This document shows positions 41,437 through 52,201 of a stretch of DNA of 64,000 bases, piece after piece. The position numbers were made by a program, and so were the translations under genes. Below the pieces are notes generated by a model, which made no database searches, was not told the origin of the DNA, and was given only the letters and a program-made list of their open reading frames with translations. Origin of the DNA: Patagioenas fasciata (Eukaryota; Chordata; Aves; Columbiformes; Columbidae); NCBI RefSeq assembly GCF_037038585.1, contig NC_092522.1:123920661-123984660 (forward strand). The letters run 5' to 3'. The first letter of the stretch is position 1, and each line of letters starts with the position of its first letter.

Positions 41437-41763
41437 CCTTCCACAGAGGGAATGGGGCCGGTCACTGAGCCCCACCAGAAACCTCCTTTAAATCCTCATG
41501 TACCTTCGGATTTCACTTCCACGGTGATATTTTCAGTCCTTGCCTAAGGTTCTTCAGAACTGGGATGCTCTTTGTGTGCGACATCGTTGGCTCAGTCCAG
41601 GAGATGATGTATTTGAGACGGACGTGCGAGAAATCTTGCCTTTTCTCAGTATTATACAGTGTCTATTAGGTCCAGGTATTAGAATGTTTAACCGCATTCC
41701 CACACAATTGACCCCATCATGACAGAAGAGCAGTTGAGTTACGTTCTTCTTTTGTTAGATAAC
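41437..41763 (-). other. FZD3: Probable 5' UTR part of the first FZD3 coding exon
   Basis: Directly upstream of the FZD3 start codon the minus strand holds no coding signal. A good acceptor (a T-rich tract ending ttctag) lies at about 41764 and would give an exon starting at 41763 with roughly 327 bases of leader. Other, weaker acceptors exist in between, so the exact boundary is an inference. The real leader would be spliced to a noncoding exon in the CpG island near 47.2 kb. Confidence 0.4.
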
Positions 41764-43078
41764 CTAGAATAAAACCCACAACAAACAGAATACAGTAAAA
41801 AGCCTTGTAATTGATTAAAACATTTGAGTTCTAAATAGCCTGGTAGACAAATTGCTTCAAGTTCTCGTGTGCAAGACTAGAGGGTCCCTTGATGAATTTT
41901 AATCCTGGTTTCAGATGATTTCTGGTGGAAAAAAGACAGTGTGCTGTAAAACTCAGGATGGCGAACAAGGGGAATGTATTTAATACGAAGAAAATATTTT
42001 TAGAAAACCCCACACTTTACATTTAACCATGCGAGTATTACAATTGTTGACCACACTGAAACCAAGCTATTTCTGACTCAGCATCTCCACGGGTGCATTC
42101 GCAGCGATAGCATCTTTTGAGTTGCACGGCCTCGTAGCTTCTGCCGAATAATTATAAAACAAAAACAAAACAGTCACCACCACCAATACACAAGTCCCAG
42201 CTTGCAGGACTGAAGGCGACTGTTCTGTCCAACAGACACGGGTTTGGCTACCTGTGTTCAAATATGGCATTTTAGCTGTAAACAACTTTTTAGTTGTCTC
42301 TAAGCCATTTCACTTGCACAAATCTCACATTTTCCTCTCCAGAAACCATCAGAACAGGTAAGGATGAACCAGAAGACAGCATTCTTTGAGCAACCCTTCC
42401 TCCACACGCTCTCAAAGATGGAAATTACAAAGGGAGCTACGTATGGTTGTTCTGCCAGTTCCACTCTACCTATAGAGCCAATTCAAACAGCAATCACTCC
42501 CCAGGCTGGATCTGCAGTTTCTCAGCACTAAGGGGCTGGAGCAGAACTGGGACTCAGCATATTGTGCTCATCAACCGGAGAAACAAACTCTGAAGCTGGA
42601 GGTGAAAGCATGGAAAAAGCTGACAGAGCCGTAAGAGTACAAAGAGGTCCTTTTCTTAAATAATTTTGTCTTACGGCAATAAAATTTGCAAAATTCAGTC
42701 TCTAACCAACTGCTTTAAAAATATATATATATGGTTCGCACTTAAAGGTAACAGAAACTTGAAATTGTTTGAATCAGAAAACCCCAAGTACTTCATCAAT
42801 ATTCCCCAGAGTAGGGCAATTTGAACAGACTTCCAGTCTTGAGAGTTTAATGTTTTTCTTTAGATATTCAGAAAGGCAAATAAATTCTATACTCGGAGGG
42901 GAGGAAAAAAGTGTTTCCTTTCTTCCTAAAGCAAACTTAGGGAGAGATAGGAAAGAATTAATTCCCAGACTTCAGCTGGTATCTGCCGATCAAGAAAGTT
43001 CTGCACGCACACTTTTGTTTACGCAGGCCTATCTTATGGTCAGAAAAATTAAATACCTCTTTAAACCCTCATATACTT

Positions 43079-43140
43079 TGTGGGTTGGACTAGATAATCT
43101 TGAGAGGTTCCTTCCAACCTCAACAATTCTGTGCTTCTCT
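43079..43140 (+). mobile_element. CR1 LINE tail, sense, very short
   Basis: The phrase gtgggttggactagataatc ... aggttccttccaacctcaac followed by aattctgtg is the last ~60 bases of a sense CR1. Confidence 0.82.
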
Positions 43141-45837
43141 TTCAGATCATGTGCGGCAATGGTTTTGGCTGGAGCTGTTCAAGACAGGCTGGTAAAAACA
43201 AACATGCAAATAGGAAAAAGCCCAAGATGTTAAACATAACCATGTTAAATTAAGTTATTGACAACTTGCTTTCACAGGCTGCTTACTCTCTCACAGCTAT
43301 TGACAGGGAATCCATGTTTGACGCAGCACATAAAGAAAATAACACAAACAATACTGTTCCAAACCTAGGAAAAAATAAAACATGGCAAAAAAAAAGCAGA
43401 AAAGAGAATTATCTACAGCTTAAGCCAGGCAGAAGAACGAACAAACATAGCTTAAATTGCTTATATTCTGAAGGGAACAAGTGCTGCTGTGAAGAGCAGT
43501 CAACACATTGAATTTAAAAGATGAAAACTGGCCACAAGACATGTTACATCTAACCACACCTAACTTCAGTCCAACCTCAAGTTCATATGGCATTGAGAAG
43601 CCGTGGCCTCCTGATCTAAGGAAGCCATTCCTCAGACTTAGTTTTCAAGAATTTGGCATCTCTTTCCAAAAAAAAACCACAAAGATCTGAACTATGCCAT
43701 CTGCCAGGCCAGCATTACTTAACCCCAAAGACTCTGCGTATTCTCCCATCCTGACCAGAAGATTACAAGTTATAGACAGACAAAATCCATTCCTACTCAG
43801 TTTCATACAAGGCGTCTAATCCCCTTTGAATCCAGCCTTTTGATTTTGGTATTTTATTAACAGGTTTCCAAATTCAGGAAACTAAACCTGAAAAGTTCGT
43901 TGCCACCTCCAAAACTTTGGTTTCAAACACTTCAGCCACCAACTGCAAGAGATTTGATGCAATAACTCCAGCGAAGTCAATTTGTAGCGTGGATTAGCAA
44001 TTGAATTTTTAGCATGTCATTCAGGTGCCATTCCAGCAGCGATCAGAAGATAATGCTCCATAAAAGCGGTTCAGAAGCAATTTCAGATGAACTGTACTCA
44101 CACCAGGTATCGTGTTAAAGCTGGAAGCACAAACATTGGGCAAATCCAGGCCAGGATTTTGGGAAAAACTCCAAGAACACTTTGCAAATCATCATATTAA
44201 TGACATTCAAAGTAGAGACTCCAAACAAATCCACCCATCCTCTGACTTCCTCACAACCTCAAACTGAAAAAAACCCCATGCAGAAACCTAGGCTCAATAA
44301 GCCACTAAAAGTTTTAAACTGTGCAAAAAGCATTAAAAAATTCGTTTCCTTTCAGGGCTTTTCCATTTTATGTTCAAGATCTTATTACTATAGAGTATCA
44401 TAAAGGAAATAAAGTCTATGTTTATTAGAGACAGAAAAGAACATCATATTATATAGCCTAGCCATCCAGTGCCCTTTCATGGAAACAAACAAAAAAATCT
44501 AGGTGAAAGTAAGAAAGAAGACAACCATGTAATTGCGAAAGGAGATGAGAGTTTTGCAAACGAGCATATGGATGACCTATTAATTGGTGTAGACAGATGA
44601 ATGCTGTAATAAGCAATCTTTAGTGTCAAGATAGTTTCTTACCACACATCCAGTTCTGTACACTCATTGTTGAGCCTCTACATATGGAATTTTGTGGTTA
44701 TTTTTATATGTATATAAAACCAAAACACTTGTGATGACACAGGGGATAAAAGAGGAGGAGGGGATACCTGCCCATCTACCCCAAGGCACTGCAAAAAAGA
44801 AAAAAACTGTGGGCAAAAGGGGTAGGAAACAGCCAGTTTGTTGGTGTGGTTATGGATTTATACAGTATTTACAATCATCAGCTGCCCATGCAATTCCTGC
44901 TGTAAAGGATAAATTAAGACATGGGTAGGTGACTGTTATAAAGAGTGAAAATCATTAAATGAAAGGGTTGACTCCCACAAGTGATTTTTTTTTTTTTAAT
45001 ATAAATTTCAAACTTCCTAAAGGAGCAATGAGAAAAACATCATCAGACTTTAGAAAGAAAGTACGTAGGTGGATTAATTAACAGTTATCTGTCCCAGAGA
45101 AATGGGGTGATAAAACAACAAACCAGACTCCTCCTGTAAAAGTGAGGAGAATGTCACCTTAGTCACTCCCCACCCAATTCTGATGGTGGAGAAAGGAATG
45201 GAGCTCACTCATTGCACACAAGCACCAGCAGCGCTTCCCCAACCCATTCCCACCCACATGAAGGCACAAAAGGAGAATACATTATTCTCCCAACTCCATT
45301 TTAATTAGGCAGTGGGAAAGAAACTCCAGCGCTGCACTCCCCTTGTTCTCCACTTGTGTTATGGATTAAGGGAGAACCACACTATAATCCCCCACATCCT
45401 CTCTTTCAATTAGGAGACCACAGAGGAAAGAGGGCACATGCTGCACTCTTCCACACTCATCACTGTACAACGGAGCAGAATAAAGAAAGATGCTGAATAT
45501 CTCCTCTTCCCCTCTCCATCCACACAGTGACAACACGATGGTCACTGCTCCAGTCCACACAGGGAGGACGGAAAGGCAGAAATGCTTTCTGGTGAGATTC
45601 TCTATGTATATGGAGGGATAATTCTAGCACCTCTCTCCATTTGAGTCAATATTGCTTGGCGAGCTAAAAGGACTGGAGAGGGAGCCTTAGCCTGGAAAAG
45701 GAGGTAGGGTGCAGACTGATGCTAATCCCCTTTCCCGTTGAATCCTCACTGTGTTTTAAAGGGAAAAGAAACAAGTGCCCACACAGAACTAGCATCCTCT
45801 TGGATTCCAGCTGCACTGCAAAGGAAAAGGAAGGATA

Positions 45838-46131
45838 TCATAGAATCACAGAATGTCTTGAGCTGGAAGGACCCAGCAGGATCATGGAGTCCAACTCCTG
45901 TCCCTGCACAGGACACCCCACAGCTCACCCCATGTGTCTGAGGACGTTGTCCAGTCTCTTCCTGAACACTGTCAGGTTGGGGCTGTGACACCTCCCTGGG
46001 AGCCTGTTCAGTGTCCAGCACCTCTGGGTGAAGAACCTTTTCCTCATGTCCCACTGACCCTCCGTGGCACATCTTCTGCCATTCCCTCAGGTTCTGTCCT
46101 TGCTCACTAAAGAGAAGAGCTCAGCACCTGC
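45838..46131 (-). mobile_element. CR1 LINE fragment inserted in the minisatellite
   Basis: An antisense CR1 3' end (tcatagaatcacagaatgtc, then gagctggaaggacccagcag) runs about 290 bases to a 5'-truncated end that merges with the TTCC tract. Minisatellite sequence lies on both sides: aaaaggaaggatat to the left, atgtacataacacc to the right of the tract. Confidence 0.9.
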
Positions 46132-46296
46132 CCTTCCTTCCTTCCTTCCTTCCTTCCTTCCTTCCTTCCTTCCTTCCTTCCTTCCTTCCTTCCTTCCTTC
46201 CTTCCTTCCTTCCTTCCTTCCTTCCTTCCTTCCTTCCTTCCTTCCTTCCTTCCTTCCTTCCTTCCTTCCTTCCTTCCTTCCTTCCTTCCTTCCTCC
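46132..46296. repeat. Perfect (TTCC)n microsatellite, about 41 copies
   Basis: This is an uninterrupted ttcc tetranucleotide run of about 165 bases, reading GGAA repeats on the FZD3 sense strand. It starts at the 5'-truncated end of the neighbouring minus-strand CR1 and ends at ctccttatg. The proline/leucine/serine and arginine/lysine/glutamate repeat frames over it are artefacts of the tract. Confidence 0.98.
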
Positions 46297-47227
46297 TTAT
46301 GTACATAACACCTGCACTCGTCCCCCTGGGTCCCCAGGTCCCCACTGCATCGCAAAAAGAAAAGGAAGGATATATATGTACATAAAACCAGCAACCCTTT
46401 TCCCGAGTCCACACTATGTTGCAAAAGGAAGGAGATACATGTATATAAAACCAACAACCCTTTCCCCTGGTCCACACTGTATTGCAAAAAGAAAATGGGT
46501 GCGCACAGCTGGAGCTGGTCCCGCACTGCACAGGGAAAGGGGGAGCGAGGTGTGCGTGGGGGTCACATCCCTTTGCTCCTGGGTCACTGCAGGATGGAAG
46601 GAGGGAAGCGTGGGGCTAGAAACCTCTTGGGTCCCCAATGCACTGCAGAAGAAAAGGCTACGGGGTGCGGAGGGGGGAATGGGGTCCCCAGGGGCAGCGC
46701 ATCCCCCTTTCCTTTTGGATCCACACCAAGGAAAAAAGGGAGGGGGGTGCACATGGACTAACACACCCCGAGCTGCCAGAGCACTGTGAAGGGGAGAGTC
46801 CCCGGGACCGCATCGCCTGCCCCTCGGCTCCGGGGTGCAAAGGGAGGGACCCGCACGGGACGAGCATCCCCTTGTGAGGCCGGAGGGAGCGGGGACTGGG
46901 GACCAGCATCTCCCAGAGCCGGGGGTGGGTCCAGCACCTCCATGGTGATCAGCGGAGGGCAGGACCAGCATCCCCTGCCCCGCGGTCGCCCGGTTTAACC
47001 CTCCGCTCCGCTCGCCCACCCCGCGCCCTGAGGACGCTTCATGGCCGGCCCCCGCCGCGCCGCCTCCGGGAGCGGGTGTCTCTGCCCTTGGTGAGCCAGG
47101 CGGCCGCTGTGGGGCTGAAAGAACGACACCCCTGAGGAAAACCCCCCGCTTATCTTTCACACCGCGGGGCCCACGTCCCCACCGTTACCTCAGTGCGGGT
47201 TCCCGCCGCGGTGACCAGGGTCCGTAC

Positions 47228-47340
47228 CTCAGGTGGCGGCGGCGGCAGAGGCAGCGGCCGCGCCTCCTCCCGCCCGACCCCGCCGCAGCGCCCGCCCCGC
47301 CCCGCGCGCCCGGCCACGCCCTGCCGCGCCCCGCCCCTCT
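47228..47340 (-). promoter_or_regulatory. FZD3: Candidate noncoding first exon of FZD3 with donor at 47227
   Basis: On the minus strand a GC-rich segment (CCG-repeat-like, with GC boxes around 47280-47340) ends in CTGAG|gtacgg, with exon end at 47228. A second, very similar donor, CTGAG|gtaacg, lies 39 bases further downstream (exon end 47189). Either could join the acceptor near 41764. The upstream boundary given is only approximate, because a transcription start cannot be read from the sequence. Confidence 0.4.
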
Positions 47341-47500
47341 ACCCTGCCGAAGCGAACGGGCCAATCAAAACGCGCCGAACAGGTTGCTAGGTAAATCGGA
47401 ACCTCCGGCCGTTCTGCTTTCCCGCCCCCCCGTTGCTAGGAGCTGATTGGCTGGATGCCTCCCCGAGGGGGCCGCGGGAAGCGGTTGCCATAGCGACGGG
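47341..47500. promoter_or_regulatory. Core of bidirectional promoter: opposed CCAAT boxes and RFX-like half sites
   Basis: A forward CCAATCA (47361-47367) and an inverted CCAAT box (GATTGGCT, 47445-47452) face opposite ways about 85 bases apart, typical of NF-Y-dependent divergent promoters. Three GTTGCY half sites lie in the same stretch, near 47383, 47432 and 47484. The last, GTTGCCATAGCGAC (47484-47497), closely resembles an RFX X-box with one mismatch. No TATA box is evident. The motifs are seen directly. Their function is inferred from known NF-Y and RFX preferences. Confidence 0.6.
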
Positions 47501-47553
47501 AAGCGGCCTCGCGGGAGGACTAGGCCGCGCCGCCCGCGGGCGGGAGGAGGCAG
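47500..47553 (+). promoter_or_regulatory. FBXO16: Candidate noncoding first exon of FBXO16, donor at 47554
   Basis: On the plus strand a consensus donor, GGCAG|gtgagg, occurs at 47553/47554, inside the CpG island and just past the opposed CCAAT boxes. FBXO16's start-codon exon at 55465 has a clear 3' splice acceptor, so a noncoding upstream exon is required, and this is the best donor in the right place. The start coordinate is a rough guess. Confidence 0.45.
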
Positions 47554-47685
47554 GTGAGGGGGTGACCGGGGCGTTTGGGGACACGGGGCTGAAGGGTCCC
47601 CTGGGAGAGCGTGGGGCACACGGGGGGGGTGGGGAGGGGGGTACAAATGCATTGGGACACGGAGTGGAAAGAGAGAGTAGAACAA

Positions 47686-48181
47686 ACCACCTGCAGTGCT
47701 GGTCCAGCTCTGGGTCCTCAGCACAGGACACACATGGAGCTGCTGGAGAGGGGCCAGAGGAGCCCCAGAAATGATCCGAGGCTGGAACAGCTCTGCTGGG
47801 AGGACAGGCTGAGAGAGTTGGGCTGTTCAGCTGGAGAAAAGAAGCTCCGGGGAGACCTCAGTGTGGCCTTTCAGTGCTTAAAAGGGGCTGGATAAGAAAG
47901 ATGGGGACAGACTTTTGAGCAGGGCCTGTTGTGATAGGACAAGGGGTGATGGTTTTAAACTAAAGGAGGGAGAAATTGTTTGTGCTGAGGGTGGTGAGAG
48001 CCTGTCCCAGGTTGGGCAGAGAGGTGGTGGCTGAACCATCCCTGGAGACATCCCAGGCCAGGCTGGACGGGGCTCTGAGCAACCTGAGCTGGTGAAGATG
48101 TCCCTGTCATGGCAGGGGGGGAACTGGATGAGCTTTGAAGGTCCTCTTGTACCCAAACCAATCTATGATTCAATTATTCTA
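47686..48181 (+). mobile_element. CR1 LINE fragment next to the FBXO16 promoter
   Basis: A sense CR1 from the late ORF2 region (ggtccagctctgggtcctca) to a tail of the form accaatctatgattcaatta. It begins about 130 bases after the candidate FBXO16 first-exon donor. Confidence 0.88.
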
Positions 48182-48185
48182 TACT

Positions 48186-48362
48186 TCAGGGCTGACCAAA
48201 AGTCAAAGCATATTGTCCAAATGCCACTTAAACACTGACAGACACGGACCATGAACCACCTCTCCAGGAAACCTTTTCCAATGTTTGACCATGCTCTTGG
48301 TAAATGCTTCCTAGTATTTAGTCTGAACCTCTTCTAACGCAATTTTGAGCCACAGTCATAAA
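48186..48362 (-). mobile_element. CR1 LINE internal fragment, antisense
   Basis: The segment ccacttaaacactgacagac, then ccacctctccaggaaacc, gaccatgctcttggtaaa and gtctgaacctcttctaac is antisense CR1 3' UTR / ORF2-end sequence. The sense copy at 47686-48181 may have inserted at its end. Confidence 0.75.
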
Positions 48363-48365
48363 ATG

Positions 48366-48960
48366 AATGGGTGTGGAAGTTAAAGCAGCGCAGCAGGGAC
48401 ATTGGCAGGGGGCAATGGTGTGGAGGAGCAGAAGGGATTTGGCGTCTGTGGTCGGTGGAGATTGTCACCTCTAGGATGGAGGTGCCAACACCTTGGTGGG
48501 CATCCTGGACCAGGGAGGAGCACAGAGTTAGTTACTCAATGCCTGGGGCTGGGGTACTCAGACCTTGGGTGAGACCACAGAGATACTTCAAGCACACCCT
48601 GGCAAGTGTAAGGGTATGGATCTCACGCAGTGCAGGGTGCACAGGGTGATGGTGCTGGGGAGAGGCAGAAATACCAGCGGCACGAGGTGCTGCAGGCATT
48701 TGGGTTTCTCGATACAGTGGCATTGCCACATTCTGGGCTTTATTGATGCTGCAGCATTGGTACCACAGAGATGTCCGAAGCCAGGTGCCAAGGGTCACAG
48801 AGCCTTCCACGGGACCGGGGACACCTGTGAGAAGATGGATGCGGTAGTGGGGATCACGGCCGATATCGTGCGGTCAGAGATGACGTGTTAACCGAGGACA
48901 GGACGTTGCTGTGCAAAGTGCAGGTGGCAAATGTGGAAGGCTGGATGATATCCATGCTTC
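48366..48960. other. Unexplained G+C-rich stretch in FBXO16 intron 1
   Basis: About 600 bases noticeably richer in G+C than ordinary intron. I recognise no CR1, protein similarity or tandem structure. Open frames on both strands are short and overlapping. It may be an old repeat of another family or an unannotated exon. Confidence 0.3.
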
Positions 48961-50799
48961 ACAGCTTGTGGGTTAAGGGCTAGCTCAAGGGAAAGGAGGA
49001 ATGCAGTATTGTTATGAATCATTGCAAGTGTGCACTTAGCACCCTGCCCTTCTCCTCTCACCATCTTTCTAGGTGTCTCCCTATATATGAGGGTCTGTTT
49101 CACATCATCTTTTCCACGCTATCCTCTTGAATTTTCCCATTTTGAATGCTCTGTAGTTTGGCCTACATTCTAGATTGTTTTTCTGTTGCTGCTGTTTGAA
49201 GCATTTCTTCCACAGCATAAATCATCGCACTGTTTATTGTCGATATAATAATTCCCGATAAAAATTACTTCCCTGCTTGATCTTGAGATTGATTCAGTTA
49301 AATCCTGTTTATTCGCAACGGAACTCCTCGACTGCGTCATTGTTGTCACTCGGATTAATGTGATGAAGCTCTTTCTCTGCAAAATGCATCTTTAAACCTC
49401 CGAGTGCACTGAGTGAACCACAAAGACTCACTGCTATGGAGATGTGGCCAAAAACATGAGTAGAGCAGGTCTGCCTCTGGAGGACTCGTTTTGAGTACGG
49501 TTTGCACAAACCTCTGGAATGGCATTAGTTAAGCAATGGTTAAGCAGAGATTAACCCAGCTAAAGGAAGTGATTCCAATGCCCTTAGTTAATATGATATG
49601 ATCACTGTGTATTCTTAATCTTTCTTAAATGCAATCACGTTCGGGTTTTTTTTAAACCGAGAGCTCAACCCGACTTGCACTGAAATCAGTGAAGGTATTT
49701 CCATTGGCTTCAGCGGGGTTTCGATCAGGATTGAAATTGTCTCGCTGTTCGACACCACTCATCTTTCCAGCCCCGTGAAATTATTATCTGTCTTCTTCAT
49801 ACATCTCAAGCCCCACAGTATAACCTTTCATTCAAACTGTGAACCATTCCCAGGTGCTTTTTGGCTGTAGTAACCCAAGCAGTTTTGCTCTTTTTTAACA
49901 TTTGTGCTCTGCCGCGCTCCCCGGCTCTCTGCAAAATGGGTGAGATACGTGCTTTCAAACAGCTGGACATCTCTGACCAACTTGGTGTGAAGTTAATCAG
50001 ACAAAACCAGCTTGAAAACACTATATATACTCATGAAACTTGGTCTTTCACCCAAATCACTTTTGCACTGATATTTATTATGCCTGCCACCTGCTCCTAC
50101 ATTGCCTTTTCTTTTTCCTAGGTCAAGGATATTAGATATTTTTTTAGCATCATCTGTCAACAGCTTTTCCTCTCTGGGTACTGAACCAACATCTTCCTTA
50201 TCTATATTTAAAACCTGATTTCTTCTTAACCTCATCTTGCATCTCTTGCTGGTTGAATGTTTTCGGATCAGCTGAGCTGGATGAATTTCATCCCAGGATA
50301 CACAGGGAACAAGCTGGAGCAATCTCTGGAATGTTATTTTGGGCAGCCGGTCCAAAGATAACGACTATTGCAGAAGAAAAGTGGGGCCCTGGCTAAACAG
50401 CTCGACAATCACGGGTCTGCACGGTACACCAGCTGCTATTTAATGCTTTTTTAACTCTGATCAGAGTTTCTTTAGGCTCTTGAGGAAGACAGATTGGTTT
50501 TTAATCCTGCCAGGGACAGGGAATTCAGGGTGAAGATAAGCATAGGTTTTCCTTTGGGGAACAAGCAGCTAAACTGTAGTTGGTAAACCAAGTCTCTCCT
50601 TAGAAGGCCTATGAAGAAATTTCAGTCCAATTTTTAGGCTAGCTGTGTGTTTTAGGTAAGATGCTTATAGATTTTTGAATGCTGCTGGCTCCTGTGGTGC
50701 ATCCCATGAAATTCACGGCTGCCTAACAACTACGCGCTAACTCCCATTGAGGAACCCAAGGGAAACACGCGCTCTGATAGTCCCCTTGTATTCGGCATG

Positions 50800-51328
50800 A
50801 TCGTCCCCCCTGGACAGGGCACTGGGGAGGCCAAACCTCCAATCCTGGGGGCAGTTCTGGGTCCCTCACGCCAAGAAAGGCCTTGAGGTGCTGGAATGAG
50901 TGGAGAGAAGGGAACGGAGCTGGTGAGGGGCTGGAGCACAAGTGTGATGGGAGCGGCTGAGGGACCTGGGGGGTTCAGCTGGAGAACAGGAGCTGAGGGG
51001 AGACCTTCTGATCTCTGAACTGCCTGAAAGGAGCTTGGAGCCAGGGGGGTCGGGCTCTGCTCCCCAGGAACAAGCGCCAGGAGCAGAGGAAACGGCCTCA
51101 AGTTGCGCCAGGGGAGGTTGAGGTTGGATCTGGGAACAATTTCTTCCCCAAAGGGCTGTGGGGCATTGGAACAGGCTGCCCAGGGCAGTGCTGGAGTCAC
51201 CATCCCTGCAGGGTTGGACAGACGGACATGAGGTTCTCAGGGACATGGGGCAGTGCAAGGGGTTGGGTAACCATTCAACTTGATGATCTTGAGGGTCTTT
51301 TCCACCCAAAATGATTCTATGATTCTAA
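50800..51328 (+). mobile_element. CR1 LINE fragment with doubled tail
   Basis: A sense CR1 near-identical to 21497-21897 but extending further 5' (ccccctggacagggcactgg). It ends atgattctatgattcta. Confidence 0.9.
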
Positions 51329-52201
51329 GTGACACCGCACAGTCCTAAAATCACCAAAGAATTCCTCATGTGAACACACGCCGCTGAGGATGGATTTGTG
51401 GTCTCCTCCCTCCCCTCGTCACAATTTTGAGTATGGCTGGGGAGATGAGGAGCAGAGCGGTCGGTTGTGGGTCGGTGCGGCAAAGGGGCAGCGAGGGAGG
51501 GACGTCAGGCTGGCACATGGCGTTCAGAGCTAGGACGTTTGGCTCCGCTCGCCTTTGCACCTGGTGGTACCTGCCCTGGCAGCCCCGTTTCCATCTCATG
51601 CTCAGACACGGAGTGTTACGGCACGTGCAGCTGGGAACACGATCCCTGCCAGCGGTGTTGTGAGCCACGTTTGGCACAGAAGCAGCACAAGAGGGTCTGG
51701 AGGCACAACTTTGGGGCTAAAGGTTGTTAACACACCAGCTTTGTGAACACAGCTGCTCCAGCACCAAGAAAACAGCATCCACGCAGGGAAACTGCAACAT
51801 GAACCCCAAGCTGGGAGTGTGTTGTGGTGACAATTGCTGTTTTTGTGACTAACGTAGAAGGTCATCCCTGTAAAACAGGACATGGTTGCCTAAACCTGTT
51901 TTATTTTTGGCAGTGGAGCTGTTTCTCTAGCTTGTAATGTTGTGTTTTCTCTGCATTGGAAAGGGCAGGGGCCTTGCAGAAAAACAAAACAAAACAAAAC
52001 CAAGCCAGCAGATGATCCCATCGTAATGCATTTCCCAGATGCACCTACTGGGTTGCACAAGAAGCCTCCGACATCGGCCAACTACGGAATGTGGGACTTT
52101 GAAAACTTAATAAGTCTTTTAACTTCTCTGTGGGAAGTTAAAATTGCAGCCTGCAGACAATAAGGTATTTAAGGGTCTCTAGAAAGAATAAAAATTAAAA
52201 A

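Larger units (their letters stand above)
44690..46970. repeat. Old diverged minisatellite (units about 50-80 bases) abutting the CpG island
   Basis: Repeated blocks share a purine-rich core after cactgc or cactgt (for example cgcaaaaagaaaagg, gttgcaaaaggaagg, attgcaaaaagaaaa), then a TGTAYATAAAACCARCA-like segment or its GC-rich counterpart, then a pyrimidine-rich segment ending in ggtcc. Unit starts can be seen near 45748, 45810, 46342, 46409, 46472, 46522, 46583, 46638 and 46781. Copies near 44690-44830 and 45100-45720 are weaker. Copies right of about 46500 are markedly more G+C-rich. A CR1 at 45838-46131 interrupts one unit. Confidence 0.6.
41764..47227 (-). other. FZD3: FZD3 first intron region (5' side of gene)
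   Basis: This is the sequence between the probable leader exon and the CpG-island first exon. It contains a CR1 tail at 43079-43140, an AT dinucleotide run at about 42720-42732, a diverged minisatellite from about 44690 to 46970, a CR1 at 45838-46131 and a perfect tetranucleotide tract at 46132-46296. A 154-codon plus-strand frame at 42769-43233 runs through the CR1 tail and resembles nothing known, so I treat it as chance. Confidence 0.6.
46600..47620. promoter_or_regulatory. CpG island covering the FZD3/FBXO16 divergent promoter
   Basis: This stretch is very rich in G+C with undepleted CpG, densest between about 47170 and 47560, in a window that is otherwise AT-rich and CpG-poor. It lies between the minus-strand FZD3 gene and the plus-strand FBXO16 gene. 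That is the expected position of a shared vertebrate promoter. The left part overlaps a GC-rich minisatellite, so some of its composition may come from the repeat. Confidence 0.88.

Noticed and set aside
42769..43233. 154-residue plus-strand frame in the FZD3 first intron
   Set aside because: It runs through a CR1 tail at 43079-43140 and shows no similarity to known proteins, so it is most likely chance.
46064..46789. 241-residue frame with leucine-proline-serine-phenylalanine repeats, and its Lys/Glu/Gly/Arg counterpart on the other strand
   Set aside because: The repeat part is just the translated TTCC tract, and the rest crosses a CR1 end and the minisatellite.
46414..47160. 248-residue minus-strand frame over the CpG island
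   Set aside because: GC-rich sequence has few stop codons. The translation is low-complexity Gly/Ser/Pro/Arg without domains and overlaps minisatellite units.
47193..47390. 65-residue plus-strand frame in the promoter
   Set aside because: It is an Arg/Pro/Gly-rich chance frame on the GC-rich island, on the strand opposite to the FZD3 leader and upstream of the FBXO16 donor.
50730..51309. Overlapping frames of 147 and 157 residues on the minus strand
   Set aside because: They are antisense shadows of the sense CR1 at 50800-51328. The same translations recur over the copies at 21497-21897 and 60248-60494.
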